Notes: generated from the letters alone by a model not told the origin. DNA of 32,938 nt from an uncultured Bacteroidota bacterium (GCA_913043145.1 CAJWLP010000017.1:1-32938); one strand, 5' to 3'; positions 16,037 to 24,711 are shown, counted from the stretch's first letter. Translations and numbers: made by a program.

Positions 16037-16795
16037 ATGAATAGCATCGATGCACTAAAAGAATTACTCTATAAAACGGCAGATGATCAATTGATTATTG
16101 GTCACCGAAACAGTGAGTGGACTGGTCTAGGCCCAATATTAGAGGAAGACATTGCTTTTTCAAGCATGGCTCAAGATAAGGTTGGACAAAGTGAACATCT
16201 CTACAACCTACTTCACCAACTTGGTGAGGCTGATGCAGACACGGTTGCATTTACTAGAAATGCTAGTCAATTTCATTCATCCAAATTTGTTGAACTACCA
16301 ATTGGCGACTACAGTTTCAGTCTTATACGACATTTTTTGTTCGACTTTGCCGAATATCTTCGATTTGAATCGTTAAGGGGGTCTGCATATGAACCATTAG
16401 CACAAGTAGCCAATAAGTTTTTTGGTGAAATAAAATACCATACTATGCATGCTAACACTTGGTTGGATCAACTAGGTAATGGCAATGAGGAAAGCCATAG
16501 CAAAATGCAAGATTCTTTAAATTATGCTTGGAATTATGCACTAGGTATTTTTGAGCCTGGACCAGCAGAAAAGATCCTAATCGATGAAAATATTTTCATT
16601 GGAGAAGAAAATCTACGAAAAAGATGGCTTGATGTTATAGCCCCATTAATTCAAAATAGTGGGCTATCTCTTCCTTCAAATGATGAATGGAAGCCAATTT
16701 ATGGTGGTAGGAATGGCAGACACACAGAACACCTTCAACCGCTTTTAGAAGAAATGACTGAGGTGTATTCGATTGATCCATCAGCTGACTGGTAA
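16037..16795 (+). CDS. paaC: 1,2-phenylacetyl-CoA epoxidase, structural subunit C
   Basis: A 252-residue PaaC, the non-catalytic ferritin-like partner that forms the heterodimer with PaaA. Typical segments: ADDQLIIGHRNSEWTGLGPILEEDIAFSSMAQDKVGQ (15-51), GDYSFSLIRHFLFDFAEYLRFESL and FFGEIKYHTMHANTWLDQLG, the last matching the E-x-K-Y-H motif of the family. Length is normal. It starts 18 bases after paaB, and paaD starts one base after its stop. Confidence 0.94.
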   Translation: MNSIDALKELLYKTADDQLIIGHRNSEWTGLGPILEEDIAFSSMAQDKVGQSEHLYNLLHQLGEADADTVAFTRNASQFHSSKFVELPIGDYSFSLIRHFLFDFAEYLRFESLRGSAYEPLAQVANKFFGEIKYHTMHANTWLDQLGNGNEESHSKMQDSLNYAWNYALGIFEPGPAEKILIDENIFIGEENLRKRWLDVIAPLIQNSGLSLPSNDEWKPIYGGRNGRHTEHLQPLLEEMTEVYSIDPSADW

Positions 16796-16796
16796 A

Positions 16797-17279
16797 ATGA
16801 TTTCAGAAGCCTACATACGAGAGGAATTAAAGCAGGTAAAAGATCCTGAAATTCCAACAATTTCCATTGTTGATTTGGGGATTGTAACAGGTATAGACAT
16901 TAATGATAAAAATGTTCATGTAACGCTTACACCTACATTTGCTGGATGTCCAGCTCTCCGATTAATGGAAGATATGGTTGTAAACCATCTTAATGCTAAT
17001 AGTAAACTTGGAGAAATCACTGTAGAAACTAGCTTTGAAACAACATGGACTACTGATTTAATTACACCAGAAGGGCACATTGCTATTAAAAAACATGGCC
17101 TGGCTCCCCCTAAAAGAAGTTGTTCAACCATTTCTATGGAGATACTTGAATCTACTAAATGTCCCTATTGTGATAGTGGCGATACATCTATGAAAAGCCC
17201 TTTTGGCCCTACTTTATGTCGAAGTCTCCACTACTGCAATAATTGTAAACAAGCATTTGAAGGATTTAAACCCATTTAA
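16797..17279 (+). CDS. paaD: Phenylacetate-CoA oxygenase maturation protein
   Basis: A 160-residue protein from the ATG at 16797, one base after the paaC stop. A TTG at 16773 would add eight residues inside paaC and is not needed. Residues 1-80 are a MIP18/DUF59 domain (VKDPEIPTISIVDLGIV; TPTFAGCPALRLME with Cys51). Residues 109-150 form a cysteine-rich zinc-ribbon-like region (Cys109, Cys122, Cys125, Cys141, Cys147, Cys150). DUF59 proteins act in iron-sulfur cluster assembly, and PaaD is thought to help mature the epoxidase system, probably the iron-sulfur reductase PaaE. PaaE is absent from this window, so its gene should be elsewhere in the genome. Confidence 0.93.
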   Translation: MISEAYIREELKQVKDPEIPTISIVDLGIVTGIDINDKNVHVTLTPTFAGCPALRLMEDMVVNHLNANSKLGEITVETSFETTWTTDLITPEGHIAIKKHGLAPPKRSCSTISMEILESTKCPYCDSGDTSMKSPFGPTLCRSLHYCNNCKQAFEGFKPI

Positions 17280-17313
17280 ATGTTATTATTGGAGCTATTA
17301 AATAATCTTTCAT

Positions 17314-17886
17314 ATGAATAGTACAGAAATCTTTTCCGCATTCATCATACTATTTGCAGTAATTGATGTTATTGGTGCAATACCTCTTATCATTTCTATC
17401 AAAGAAAGGACCTCCATTCGGCCAGGGATAGCAACTATTGTGTCCGGAGTTATCATGATACTTTTCTTATTAATTGGCGAATCCGTTCTTCATTTTATAG
17501 GTGTTGATATTAACTCATTTTCTGTGGCAGGCAGCATACTAATGGCATTTATAGCATTTGAAATGCTATTAGGCGTAAGAATATTTAATGACGACGCAGC
17601 CGATACAGCTACTGCATCGGTTGTTCCTCTTGCGTTTCCATTGTTGGCTGGTGCAGGTACATTAACAACGATTATCTCCATTCGTGCAGAATATCAAATT
17701 ATAAATATAGTTATTGCAATTGCACTAAACATGATTGTAATTTTTGGAGTCCTCAAATCAGTAAACTTCACTCAAAAAATTATTGGTCCAGCAGGAACTA
17801 AAATATTAAATAAAGTTTTTGGAATTATTCTCCTTGCTATTGCCGTTAAACTATTCAGTGCCAACGCAAAAAATTTGTTTAGCTAA
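17314..17886 (+). CDS. MarC family integral membrane protein
   Basis: A 190-residue inner-membrane protein with about six hydrophobic segments. The opening FSAFIILFAVIDVIGAIPLIISI and the FPLLAGAGTLTTIISI segment match MarC/YchE (UPF0056, NAAT) proteins. The family was once linked to multiple antibiotic resistance, which has not held up for MarC; some members are small amino-acid transporters. It follows paaD by 34 bases on the same strand with no terminator between, so it is probably part of the paa transcript. A role in importing aromatic acids is conceivable but not shown. Confidence 0.85.
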   Translation: MNSTEIFSAFIILFAVIDVIGAIPLIISIKERTSIRPGIATIVSGVIMILFLLIGESVLHFIGVDINSFSVAGSILMAFIAFEMLLGVRIFNDDAADTATASVVPLAFPLLAGAGTLTTIISIRAEYQIINIVIAIALNMIVIFGVLKSVNFTQKIIGPAGTKILNKVFGIILLAIAVKLFSANAKNLFS

Positions 17887-17904
17887 ATTTTATAAGTGCT
17901 ATAA

Positions 17905-18564
17905 ATGAATAAGTCACTAAAGCTTATCAAAATTTTTGTCGTTTTATTCATCCTAAGTTTAAACGTAAAATCAGAGGCACAAAATAATATTTTGGATTCT
18001 GTTAGAATAGCCTTAAGAGAGAAACCAACATTTTTTGTGGCATTTCATAATAGAAATACCGTTATAAATGTTCAGAGAACTAAACTATATGGGATAGTTG
18101 GTGGATTTGACTTCAATAAAAAAATCAAATTATATCTAGGTGTATATGGCTTTGTAAAACCAAACAAACTTTTACTAACCAATCACCCAATCACAGGTAT
18201 AGACTCGGTATATCGATCCATCAATACCGAAAACATCAGCATTGGTGCAGATTATACTTTCTATACCAATAAAAAAATATACCTAAGTATACCCTTTCAA
18301 CTAGGAATAGGTTCCACTCAATACAAGTATTGGAATCTTGACCAAAATACATTGATTAAAAAAAACAACTACATAACCGTTCCAATTGAGATTGGAACAA
18401 ACGCTTATATGAAGATTTTGCCGTTTGCAGCTTTAAAAGGTGGAATTGGTTATCGATTTTCAATCGGTCAAAAAGAAGTAACTCGACTAACATCTCCATA
18501 CTACAACATCGGTATGGCGTTACTTATTGGAGAAGGAATACAGTTTTTTAAAAATTTAAATTAA
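17905..18564 (+). CDS. Putative outer-membrane beta-barrel protein, function unknown
   Basis: A 219-residue protein with a signal peptide (about 1-25, KSEA-Q) followed by short amphipathic strands with aromatic ends (LYGIVGGFDFN, KIKLYLGVYGFVKP, NISIGADYTFYTN, KIYLSIPFQLGIG, FAALKGGIGYRFSIG, NIGMALLIGEGIQFF). This is the pattern of a small 8-10-stranded outer-membrane barrel. I recognise no specific family. It follows the MarC gene by 18 bases and ends the plus-strand run that begins at tetR; its stop is eight bases from the convergent redox protein gene. Confidence 0.6.
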   Translation: MNKSLKLIKIFVVLFILSLNVKSEAQNNILDSVRIALREKPTFFVAFHNRNTVINVQRTKLYGIVGGFDFNKKIKLYLGVYGFVKPNKLLLTNHPITGIDSVYRSINTENISIGADYTFYTNKKIYLSIPFQLGIGSTQYKYWNLDQNTLIKKNNYITVPIEIGTNAYMKILPFAALKGGIGYRFSIGQKEVTRLTSPYYNIGMALLIGEGIQFFKNLN

Positions 18565-18572
18565 CGCTTTAA

Positions 18573-20012
18573 TCAATCTTTAGTATCTGTTTTATCTACT
18601 TCTATTACACCTTGTTCCTCTAATAAATATTCAATAGTTTTAGGTAAATCCTTTGCACCTATTTTCTTAAATCGAATGTTTTTATCTTTATCTAAGACAA
18701 AAATTTGAGGAGTTGTTCTAATATTATATTTTTTACGAAACTTATCCTCACCAAAGGCATTGGCTACATTTATAAAATTAAACTTATCCTTTGCTAATCT
18801 TTTTTTCCAACCTTCCCAATCACCTTGAGTATATACCGCATATATTTCAATGTTCTCGTTCGTCATACTATCATACATATTACTAATTATAGGCATTTCT
18901 TTCTTGCAATGCCCACAATTGATATCCCAAAAAACAAGAACTGTAACAGGTTTGGCAATTTCAGACATCCGAATGCGTTGCCTAAAAGTTGAGTCAGGCA
19001 TGTACAAGTCTGGTGCCACTTTATCACAAAGTGTTGCCTCCATTTTAGAGCTCTCAATACACATCTTAGAAACGTATGCCGAGTCTGCCCAATAGGCCTT
19101 GCCAGCACAATAATAATTCTTTGCAATATGCCACAAAGCTTTATCAAAACACATAAACTTTGCATTTTCAAAATATCCCAGTAAAAAATGAATGGTATAT
19201 TTATATTGTTCCCGACTACCTGCAGCCTCTATTTTATTAATCAATTGATCTCCTAACCAAATTGCAGTATCAGCGATAGGAGGCATATAAGTGTCGAAAT
19301 AATACTTAAGCTTATTGTGAAATACGGGCGATCGAACAAGCCCATCTTCTGCCAAATCTACTCCATCCCAAAAATGTTCTCTCAACCATAAATATTGAAA
19401 TTTTCGTTGATCTTCTTCTTCCACACCCTTAGCATCTAGTGGAGTAATTTCGGTCATTGATCCATACAGTTTACCAATAAACAAATCACTGTAATCTTGA
19501 GCAATTTTATCTCTTCTTTTAGCGACACTCTTATTAATTTCCTTGAGTTCTGATTCTAATTTATTCTTCGTTTTGCCCTCATCTACAGTATCTAGTGCTG
19601 TTCTAATTTTGCCTGCTTTGGTTCCTTGAACAATTGCAAAGGCATTAAAATCAAAAAAAAGCTCGTTTTCTTCAGAGCCTTTAATAACCATTTTTGGGGG
19701 ACTAAGTGTTGTGTCCGTATGAAAAAAATAGTTTGTCTGATCTTCATTTTTAGAAATTAAAATTTCAAAATAATTTTTTTTAGGTAAGACAACTAAATAC
19801 ACTCCGTTTTGAAGACTTTCACTGCCTCTGAAAGTAGCTATTCCATTAACACATTCTGAAGTGTCTCTCAAATATTGTTTGTCACCAAAGTGATTGGCCA
19901 AAAGAAGCTCATCCTCGCAGTCTAATCCATCAATTCTAACAGAAATATTATACTGACCAAAACTACTTGACCAATAAATAATCCCAACTAATAGTGTTAA
20001 ATACTTTATCAT
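18573..20012 (-). CDS. DUF4369/DUF5106-like thioredoxin-fold thiol-disulfide protein, exported
   Basis: A 479-residue protein from the ATG at 20012; a TTG at 20024 adds four residues and is not preferred. A signal peptide (1-19, SFG-Q) leads to a DUF4369-type beta domain (about 22-115), a long helical middle region (about 120-340, DUF5106-like), and a TlpA-like thioredoxin domain (about 345-470). The active-site motif is Cys366-Gly-His-Cys369 in VFWDINCGHCKKEMP, with the cis-proline loop TTPQIFVLD. It should be periplasmic or lipid-free cell-envelope located and act in thiol-disulfide exchange, though no partner is visible. A perfect -7 element lies 25 bases before the ATG. Confidence 0.85.
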   Translation of the reverse strand: MIKYLTLLVGIIYWSSSFGQYNISVRIDGLDCEDELLLANHFGDKQYLRDTSECVNGIATFRGSESLQNGVYLVVLPKKNYFEILISKNEDQTNYFFHTDTTLSPPKMVIKGSEENELFFDFNAFAIVQGTKAGKIRTALDTVDEGKTKNKLESELKEINKSVAKRRDKIAQDYSDLFIGKLYGSMTEITPLDAKGVEEEDQRKFQYLWLREHFWDGVDLAEDGLVRSPVFHNKLKYYFDTYMPPIADTAIWLGDQLINKIEAAGSREQYKYTIHFLLGYFENAKFMCFDKALWHIAKNYYCAGKAYWADSAYVSKMCIESSKMEATLCDKVAPDLYMPDSTFRQRIRMSEIAKPVTVLVFWDINCGHCKKEMPIISNMYDSMTNENIEIYAVYTQGDWEGWKKRLAKDKFNFINVANAFGEDKFRKKYNIRTTPQIFVLDKDKNIRFKKIGAKDLPKTIEYLLEEQGVIEVDKTDTKD

Positions 20013-20037
20013 GTATTTTATCAAAGTTAATTTCGTG

Positions 20038-20045
20038 CAAATATA
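20038..20045 (-). promoter_or_regulatory. -7 element TATATTTG for the thioredoxin-fold protein gene
   Basis: A perfect TAnnTTTG on the minus strand. It supports the ATG at 20012, with a 5' leader of about 20 bases. The rest of the 186 bases between this gene and ybaB holds no recognisable feature. Confidence 0.5.
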
Positions 20046-20198
20046 ATAGTACTAGGACGCTAAAAAGGGTTGTTTTATTGTCTTCGATCATCCATACTGT
20101 GTGCAAGAATAATGCTTAAAATTAACAGATTTTTTGACCAAGTAAATCAAGTTGTTGATTTCAAAGACCACTTTCGGAATCCGTCGAAGCAATTAAAC

Positions 20199-20504
20199 TC
20201 ACAACCCTAAATCTCCCATACCAGGTATATTGGGCATTATTTTGCTCATTTCTTCTTTAATCTTCATATCTGCCCTAGATTGTGCTTGATCTATTGCCTC
20301 AAGAATCATGTCCTGAACTTCTTCACGAGTTCTAATCTTAAAAATACTGTCATTGATTTCTAAAGTGTGGAAACGCTTATCACCTGTGCACTGAATAGAA
20401 ACCATCTCATTTTGTGATTTACCTTCAAAATCTAATTGAGATAAAGCTGCTTTCATTTGGATAGCTTTATCCTTTGCCTCTTTTAGCTTATTAAGACCAA
20501 ACAT
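20199..20504 (-). CDS. YbaB/EbfC family nucleoid-associated protein
   Basis: A 101-residue protein matching YbaB/EbfC, small dimeric DNA-binding proteins that coat the nucleoid. Seen: the N-terminal helix LNKLKEAKDKAIQMKAAL, the central strands NEMVSIQCTGDKRFHTLEIND, the C-terminal helix EEVQDMILEAIDQAQSRADMKIKEEMSKI, and the glycine/proline-rich tail PNIPGMGDLGL. In many bacteria ybaB lies between dnaX and recR; neither is near here. A -7 element lies 8 bases upstream of the ATG, and the gene diverges from the M49-like peptidase gene. Confidence 0.88.
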   Translation of the reverse strand: MFGLNKLKEAKDKAIQMKAALSQLDFEGKSQNEMVSIQCTGDKRFHTLEINDSIFKIRTREEVQDMILEAIDQAQSRADMKIKEEMSKIMPNIPGMGDLGL

Positions 20505-20512
20505 ATATTATG

Positions 20513-20520
20513 CAAATTTA
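20513..20520 (-). promoter_or_regulatory. -7 element TAAATTTG for ybaB
   Basis: A perfect TAnnTTTG on the minus strand, 8 bases before the ATG, giving a very short leader. Confidence 0.5.
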
Positions 20521-20565
20521 ACAATCCTCCCCTTTAATAATTATTAATAGCTTGGTTAGTATATT

Positions 20566-20573
20566 TATCTTCG
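20566..20573 (+). promoter_or_regulatory. -7-like element TATCTTCG for the M49-like peptidase gene
   Basis: One mismatch from TAnnTTTG, 7 bases before the ATG at 20581. No clear -33 box. Confidence 0.35.
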
Positions 20574-20580
20574 TATTAAT

Positions 20581-22209
20581 ATGTCAAAGTCATTTTACCC
20601 TCTTTTATTAATTTCTGTTCTTATTTTTTCTTGTCAAGATAGTCCTTCCGAGGATACTTCGAACTACAACTCTATTAGCACATATATGCCTGTTAAACTA
20701 ACATCAGATCTGGATGCATTAAATCCAAATGAGAAGGATATGCTACCGCATCTATTTGCAGCAGCAGACATCATGAATGATTTATTTTGGGTGCAAGCTT
20801 TTGGAAATAAGGAAACATTACTTGCATCAATCGCAAGCCCTAAACTAAGAAAATTTGCTGAAATTAATTATGGTCCTTGGGATAGATTGAATGATAATGC
20901 ACCATTCTTAGATAATGTTGAACTTAAGCCTTTGGGATCTAATTTTTATCCCGCAGATATGACCAAAGAAGAATTTGAAGAATTAGGATTACTAGACGAA
21001 AAAGGATTATACTCAATGGTTAGAAGAGATGAAGCTGGCAAATTATACACCATACCTTACCACGAATTTTTTCGTAATCAATTAGAAGAAGTCTCAGGAC
21101 ACTTATTGGAAGCGGCTGAAATTTGCGAAGATTCAGAACTTAAAAAATATTTAGAACTTAAATCTAAAGCCTTATTAACTGACAATTATACTGAAAGTGA
21201 TATCGCTTGGATTAATATGAGGAATAATACACTTGATATTATAATTGGTCCGACAGAACATTATGAGGATGCATTGTATAATTACAGAACAGCTTATGAA
21301 GCGTACATTCTTGTAAAAGATAAGGCATGGAGCAAAAAATTAGAAAAATACATTGAATTGTTGCCGCAACTTCAAGCAGAGTTGCCAGTAGCAGATGAAT
21401 ATAAGCAAGAGACCCCAAATACAGATGCTGCTCAATTAAATGCATATGATGTAATTTATTATGCGGGTGATTGTAATTCTGGTAGTAAAACGATTGCAGT
21501 TAACCTTCCTAATGACGAAGAAATTCAAATTAAATATGGGACAAGAAGAAGTCAGCTTAAGAATGCTATGAAAGCTAAATTTGATCATATCTTATTACCT
21601 ATTTCTAACATTTTAATTGATAAAAATCAACGAAAACACATCACATTCAACGCTTTTTTTAGCAATACCATGTTCCATGAAGTTGCTCACGGTTTAGGAA
21701 TTAAAGAAACTGTTAACGGTCAAGGTTCTGTAAGAGAAGCACTAGGAGAAACATTTAGTGCCCTTGAAGAGGGAAAGGCAGACATTTTAGGTTTACATAT
21801 GATTACTCAACTTAGAGAAAAAAGGCATATAGAAGATGGAGAATTAATGGACTATTATGTAACTTTTCTTGCAGGTATCTTTAGGTCTGTTCGGTTTGGT
21901 GCGAGTAGTGCACATGGCAAGGCGAATATGCTGCGGTTTAATTATTTCAAAGATCATAATGCTTTTACACGAAATAATAATGGCTCTTATTCCGTCAATT
22001 TCGATGAAATGAAAGAAGCAATTAAAGGGTTGTCCTCACTCATTTTAAGACTTCAGGGAGATGGAAATAAAACTAAAGTGTTGGAGATTATGACTAAGAA
22101 CGGAATAATCAAAGAAAGTCTTCAAAAAGATCTGGACCGATTATCTAAAGCAAACATTCCTGTAGATATAGTTTTTGAACAAGGTCTAGATGTCTTAGGC
22201 TTGCAGTAG
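20581..22209 (+). CDS. M49-like (dipeptidyl-peptidase III-related) zinc metallopeptidase, lipoprotein
   Basis: A 542-residue protein with a lipoprotein signal (LIFSC, Cys18), so probably membrane-anchored in the envelope. The first zinc motif is HEVAHG at 366-371, the second EEGKADILG at 396-404, and GSKTIAVNLPNDEE at 301-314 precedes them, as in dipeptidyl-peptidase III-related proteins. FYPADMTKEEFE at 122-133 is also family-typical. Classical M49 enzymes carry HExxxH (HELLGH) and EEC/KRA(E/D); here the motif is the ordinary HExxH. It may therefore belong to a sister group whose peptidase activity is less certain. The gene is monocistronic, between ybaB and the convergent polyprenyl synthase gene. 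Confidence 0.78.
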   Translation: MSKSFYPLLLISVLIFSCQDSPSEDTSNYNSISTYMPVKLTSDLDALNPNEKDMLPHLFAAADIMNDLFWVQAFGNKETLLASIASPKLRKFAEINYGPWDRLNDNAPFLDNVELKPLGSNFYPADMTKEEFEELGLLDEKGLYSMVRRDEAGKLYTIPYHEFFRNQLEEVSGHLLEAAEICEDSELKKYLELKSKALLTDNYTESDIAWINMRNNTLDIIIGPTEHYEDALYNYRTAYEAYILVKDKAWSKKLEKYIELLPQLQAELPVADEYKQETPNTDAAQLNAYDVIYYAGDCNSGSKTIAVNLPNDEEIQIKYGTRRSQLKNAMKAKFDHILLPISNILIDKNQRKHITFNAFFSNTMFHEVAHGLGIKETVNGQGSVREALGETFSALEEGKADILGLHMITQLREKRHIEDGELMDYYVTFLAGIFRSVRFGASSAHGKANMLRFNYFKDHNAFTRNNNGSYSVNFDEMKEAIKGLSSLILRLQGDGNKTKVLEIMTKNGIIKESLQKDLDRLSKANIPVDIVFEQGLDVLGLQ

Positions 22210-22214
22210 ATTGT

Positions 22215-23192
22215 CTACTTTTTCCTTTCTATAACAAAGTTAATTAGAGCTAAAAGGTAAGAAGTACTAGCTTTAGTTGGAATTTTTTCAAGAATATCTA
22301 TTGATTTTTGTTTGTATTCAAGCATTTTAGATTGTGCATAATCTATACCTCCTTTACCCTCTACAAAACTAATAACTTCTTGAATTTCTAGTTTAGTTTT
22401 CTTATCCTTTTGTAATATTCTCAAAATAGAACGTCTTTCCTTTTTTGTACTTGAATTCAAAGCATATATCAAAGGGAGTGTCATCTTTTTCTCGACAATG
22501 TCTATACCTGTTGGTTTTCCAACTTTATTATCACCATAGTCGAATAGGTCATCTTTTATTTGGAAGGCTATTCCAATTGCTCGACCCATATTCATAACAT
22601 CATTCAGTATATCTTCATTCTGATTAGTGCTGTATGACCCTATTCCACAACAACTTGCTATCAAGGATGCTGTTTTTTTTGTTATAATATCAAAATATAT
22701 TTTTTCAGTAATATCTAATTTTCGAGCTTTTTCCATCTGCAATAGCTCTCCTTCACTCATTTGCTCAACCGCAGATGATAGAATTTCTAAAGATTTAAAA
22801 TCTTTATTTTTTAAAGATAACAATAACCCTTTGGACAATAAATAGTCTCCAACCAATACAGCTACCTTATTTTTCCATAGGGCATTTATAGAAAAGAATC
22901 CTCTTCTCATGTTTGACTCATCCACAACATCATCGTGAACTAATGTGGCGGTGTGCAATAACTCTACCAAGGATGCTCCTCTGTATGTATTTTCATTGAT
23001 CTGTCCAAATAATTTGGCACAATGTAAAACCAAAATAGGTCGCATTTGCTTCCCTTTTCGTTTTACAATGTAATTCATTATGGTGTCTAATAAAGAAACA
23101 TTACTTTTTACACTAGATCTAAATTTTTTCTCAAAAATTTTTAGCTCTTCCTGAATTGGAGTCTTGATATAAGATAATGTTTCTTCCTTCAC
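22215..23192 (-). CDS. Polyprenyl diphosphate synthase (trans-type)
   Basis: A 325-residue all-helical prenyltransferase starting at GTG. Motifs: KGKQMRP (46-52), the first aspartate motif DDVVD at 87-91 followed by MRRG, KKTASL (172-177), and the second motif FQIKDDLFDYGDN with DDLFD at 214-218. No bulky aromatic pair stands just before the first motif, consistent with a long product such as the octa- or heptaprenyl chain of menaquinone; the exact length cannot be fixed by eye. It fits functionally with menB in this window. The start lacks a clear promoter (CAAATTTG, one mismatch, lies upstream). Family sure, product length not. Confidence 0.88.
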   Translation of the reverse strand: MKEETLSYIKTPIQEELKIFEKKFRSSVKSNVSLLDTIMNYIVKRKGKQMRPILVLHCAKLFGQINENTYRGASLVELLHTATLVHDDVVDESNMRRGFFSINALWKNKVAVLVGDYLLSKGLLLSLKNKDFKSLEILSSAVEQMSEGELLQMEKARKLDITEKIYFDIITKKTASLIASCCGIGSYSTNQNEDILNDVMNMGRAIGIAFQIKDDLFDYGDNKVGKPTGIDIVEKKMTLPLIYALNSSTKKERRSILRILQKDKKTKLEIQEVISFVEGKGGIDYAQSKMLEYKQKSIDILEKIPTKASTSYLLALINFVIERKK

Positions 23193-23231
23193 TTAATGAA
23201 TCATAAATACAAATTTGAGAAGTATGAAAAC

Positions 23232-23256
23232 AAAAAAGAGAGCAAAAGCTCTCTTT
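23232..23256 (-). terminator. Intrinsic terminator after the exbB-exbD cluster
   Basis: A 9-bp stem (23235-23243 with 23248-23256; GAGAGC/GCTCTC core) around an AAAA loop, followed by six T on the minus strand. It lies 22 bases after the stop of the last exbD gene and separates the cluster from the polyprenyl synthase gene. Confidence 0.85.
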
Positions 23257-23277
23257 AATTACTTTCAAGATTAATAA

Positions 23278-23739
23278 TTAATCTTTAACTTCTTTAGATG
23301 CAGTATAACTTAATTTTAATGCATTTACTTGTCTGAGCTCTTGTTTGATATCAGTGATTATTCCCATCTTGACGGTTTTGTCTGCTTTGAGGGAGGTTGT
23401 CATAAAAGGAACTTCCTTTTCATCTTTTTCACCATTTTTAAGGGTGATGTATTGTTGGATGTCGTCAACTGTTGCAAAAGCATCATCCAACTGAACTCTT
23501 GGAGATGTTCCAAACTCTGGATTCAGTGGAGGACCAACAAAAATATAATGTAGTCTAGATTTTTTTTCAAGTTTTTCAACCTCTGTAGCTGTCGGGAGCT
23601 GAGTTTTAACTTTCATCTCCTTATCTCTCATCTTAGTTGCAACCATGAAAAAGAAAAGCAACATAAATACGATATCTGGCAATGCAGATGTATTTATTGC
23701 TGGGGTGGCACGTCCACCATCTTTTTTAAATTTTGCCAT
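23278..23739 (-). CDS. exbD: ExbD/TolR family biopolymer transport protein (second copy)
   Basis: A 153-residue inner-membrane protein: a short cytoplasmic start, one membrane helix (about 19-37) holding the conserved proton-path aspartate (SALPDIVFMLLFFFMVA, Asp22), and a periplasmic domain. ExbD/TolR works with ExbB/TolQ to couple the proton gradient to TonB- or Tol-type machines. It overlaps the preceding exbD by one base. Residues MRDKEMKVKTQLPTA and the final TASKEVKD are flavobacterial in style. Last gene of the cluster, followed by a terminator. Which machine it drives (TonB, Tol or another) cannot be told from the sequence. Confidence 0.88.
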   Translation of the reverse strand: MAKFKKDGGRATPAINTSALPDIVFMLLFFFMVATKMRDKEMKVKTQLPTATEVEKLEKKSRLHYIFVGPPLNPEFGTSPRVQLDDAFATVDDIQQYITLKNGEKDEKEVPFMTTSLKADKTVKMGIITDIKQELRQVNALKLSYTASKEVKD

Positions 23740-24293
23740 TACTCGCTTCCTATACTAACTGGTTCAGCTTCTGATAACTTACGGGGATATTTTTTCTTTA
23801 CCTCCTTTATTTTATCCTTATCTCTTTGTGGATCTAAGTCTTTATATGACTTACCATACTCTTGCATAGAATAATCATCTCTGACACGATTGTATGCAGC
23901 TGTCAACTCATTGTAGACTTGAACATACATATCATAAGACGTACCGCGATCATTCTTTAATGAAACAATAGCAGCAGTAGATGTAGTTGACAATGTGGGA
24001 TCTTTCCCCTCATTCGTCAAATGATCTATTGTTTTTTGTTGAAGTCTATCAATAGTTAATGGTGAGCCTTCAACTAAAAGTTGATCAGCAGCATTAACCA
24101 AAACTTCTAAAACTTCACGTTTTTTCTGCTTGCTATCTTCAGGCGGTTCCTCTGAAATTGGAGGTAACGCTACTTGAAGACCTGTAGGTATATCCATTGT
24201 AGTAGTCACAAGAAAAAACACCAACAGTAAGAAGGCGATATCCGCCATCGATCCGGCATTTATTTCTGGAATATCTCTTCTTCTACTTCCCAT
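23739..24293 (-). CDS. exbD: ExbD/TolR family biopolymer transport protein (first copy)
   Basis: A 184-residue paralogue of the following ExbD. The start RRRDIPEINAGSMADIAFLLLVFFLVTTTMD places the proton-path Asp18 in the single membrane helix (about 15-35). The periplasmic domain is longer than usual and ends in a charged, lysine-rich segment (about 140-175, DPQRDKDKIKEVKKKYPRK). Two non-identical ExbD subunits suggest a mixed ExbD complex; double exbD genes are common in Bacteroidota. It sits directly after the 4-TM protein gene with no gap and overlaps the next exbD by one base. Confidence 0.88.
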   Translation of the reverse strand: MGSRRRDIPEINAGSMADIAFLLLVFFLVTTTMDIPTGLQVALPPISEEPPEDSKQKKREVLEVLVNAADQLLVEGSPLTIDRLQQKTIDHLTNEGKDPTLSTTSTAAIVSLKNDRGTSYDMYVQVYNELTAAYNRVRDDYSMQEYGKSYKDLDPQRDKDKIKEVKKKYPRKLSEAEPVSIGSE

Positions 24294-24710
24294 TTATTGG
24301 TTCTTTAACAATGCTACAGCTTCAGATACAACTATTGAGACAACAGCGGTAAATCCTAGAAAAAGGGTTAAGTATATACCCATATCTATAAATCTTGACT
24401 GACTCTCTGTAGTAATATTATACTTTTCATAATCATCATCTAGATTCCCTGACGAAATAAAGTAACTGATTAAACACACAAGCAAAATTGTTCCAACTCC
24501 CATCAATAAACTTTTAGATGACTTTGGGTTATTCTTTAAATGAATAACAGACGAAACAATAATAGACAACATCGCTCCAAAAGCAAGCAATATAGCCATC
24601 CAAAGCCCCATCTCACTTCCTGCATAATCATCTTTAGATACAAGTATCATAAAGATGAACACTAACACAACAACAACTGAATAAAATATTATTCTTCCTG
24701 ACTTGAACAT
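24294..24710 (-). CDS. Four-helix membrane protein of the ExbB-ExbD cluster, function unknown
   Basis: A 138-residue protein with about four hydrophobic segments (roughly 6-25, 33-56, 66-86 and 108-132), separated by short polar loops. One loop is acidic (SGNLDDDYEKYN). No family is recognised. It is packed between the ExbB-type gene (one-base gap) and the first exbD (no gap), so it is surely co-transcribed and is likely an accessory subunit of the energising complex (inference). Confidence 0.7.
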   Translation of the reverse strand: MFKSGRIIFYSVVVVLVFIFMILVSKDDYAGSEMGLWMAILLAFGAMLSIIVSSVIHLKNNPKSSKSLLMGVGTILLVCLISYFISSGNLDDDYEKYNITTESQSRFIDMGIYLTLFLGFTAVVSIVVSEAVALLKNQ

Positions 24711-24711
24711 A

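Noticed and set aside
20112-20210. 33-codon open frame between ybaB and the thioredoxin-fold gene
   Set aside because: Short, overlaps the 3' end of ybaB on the other strand, and shows no promoter, motif or start signal.
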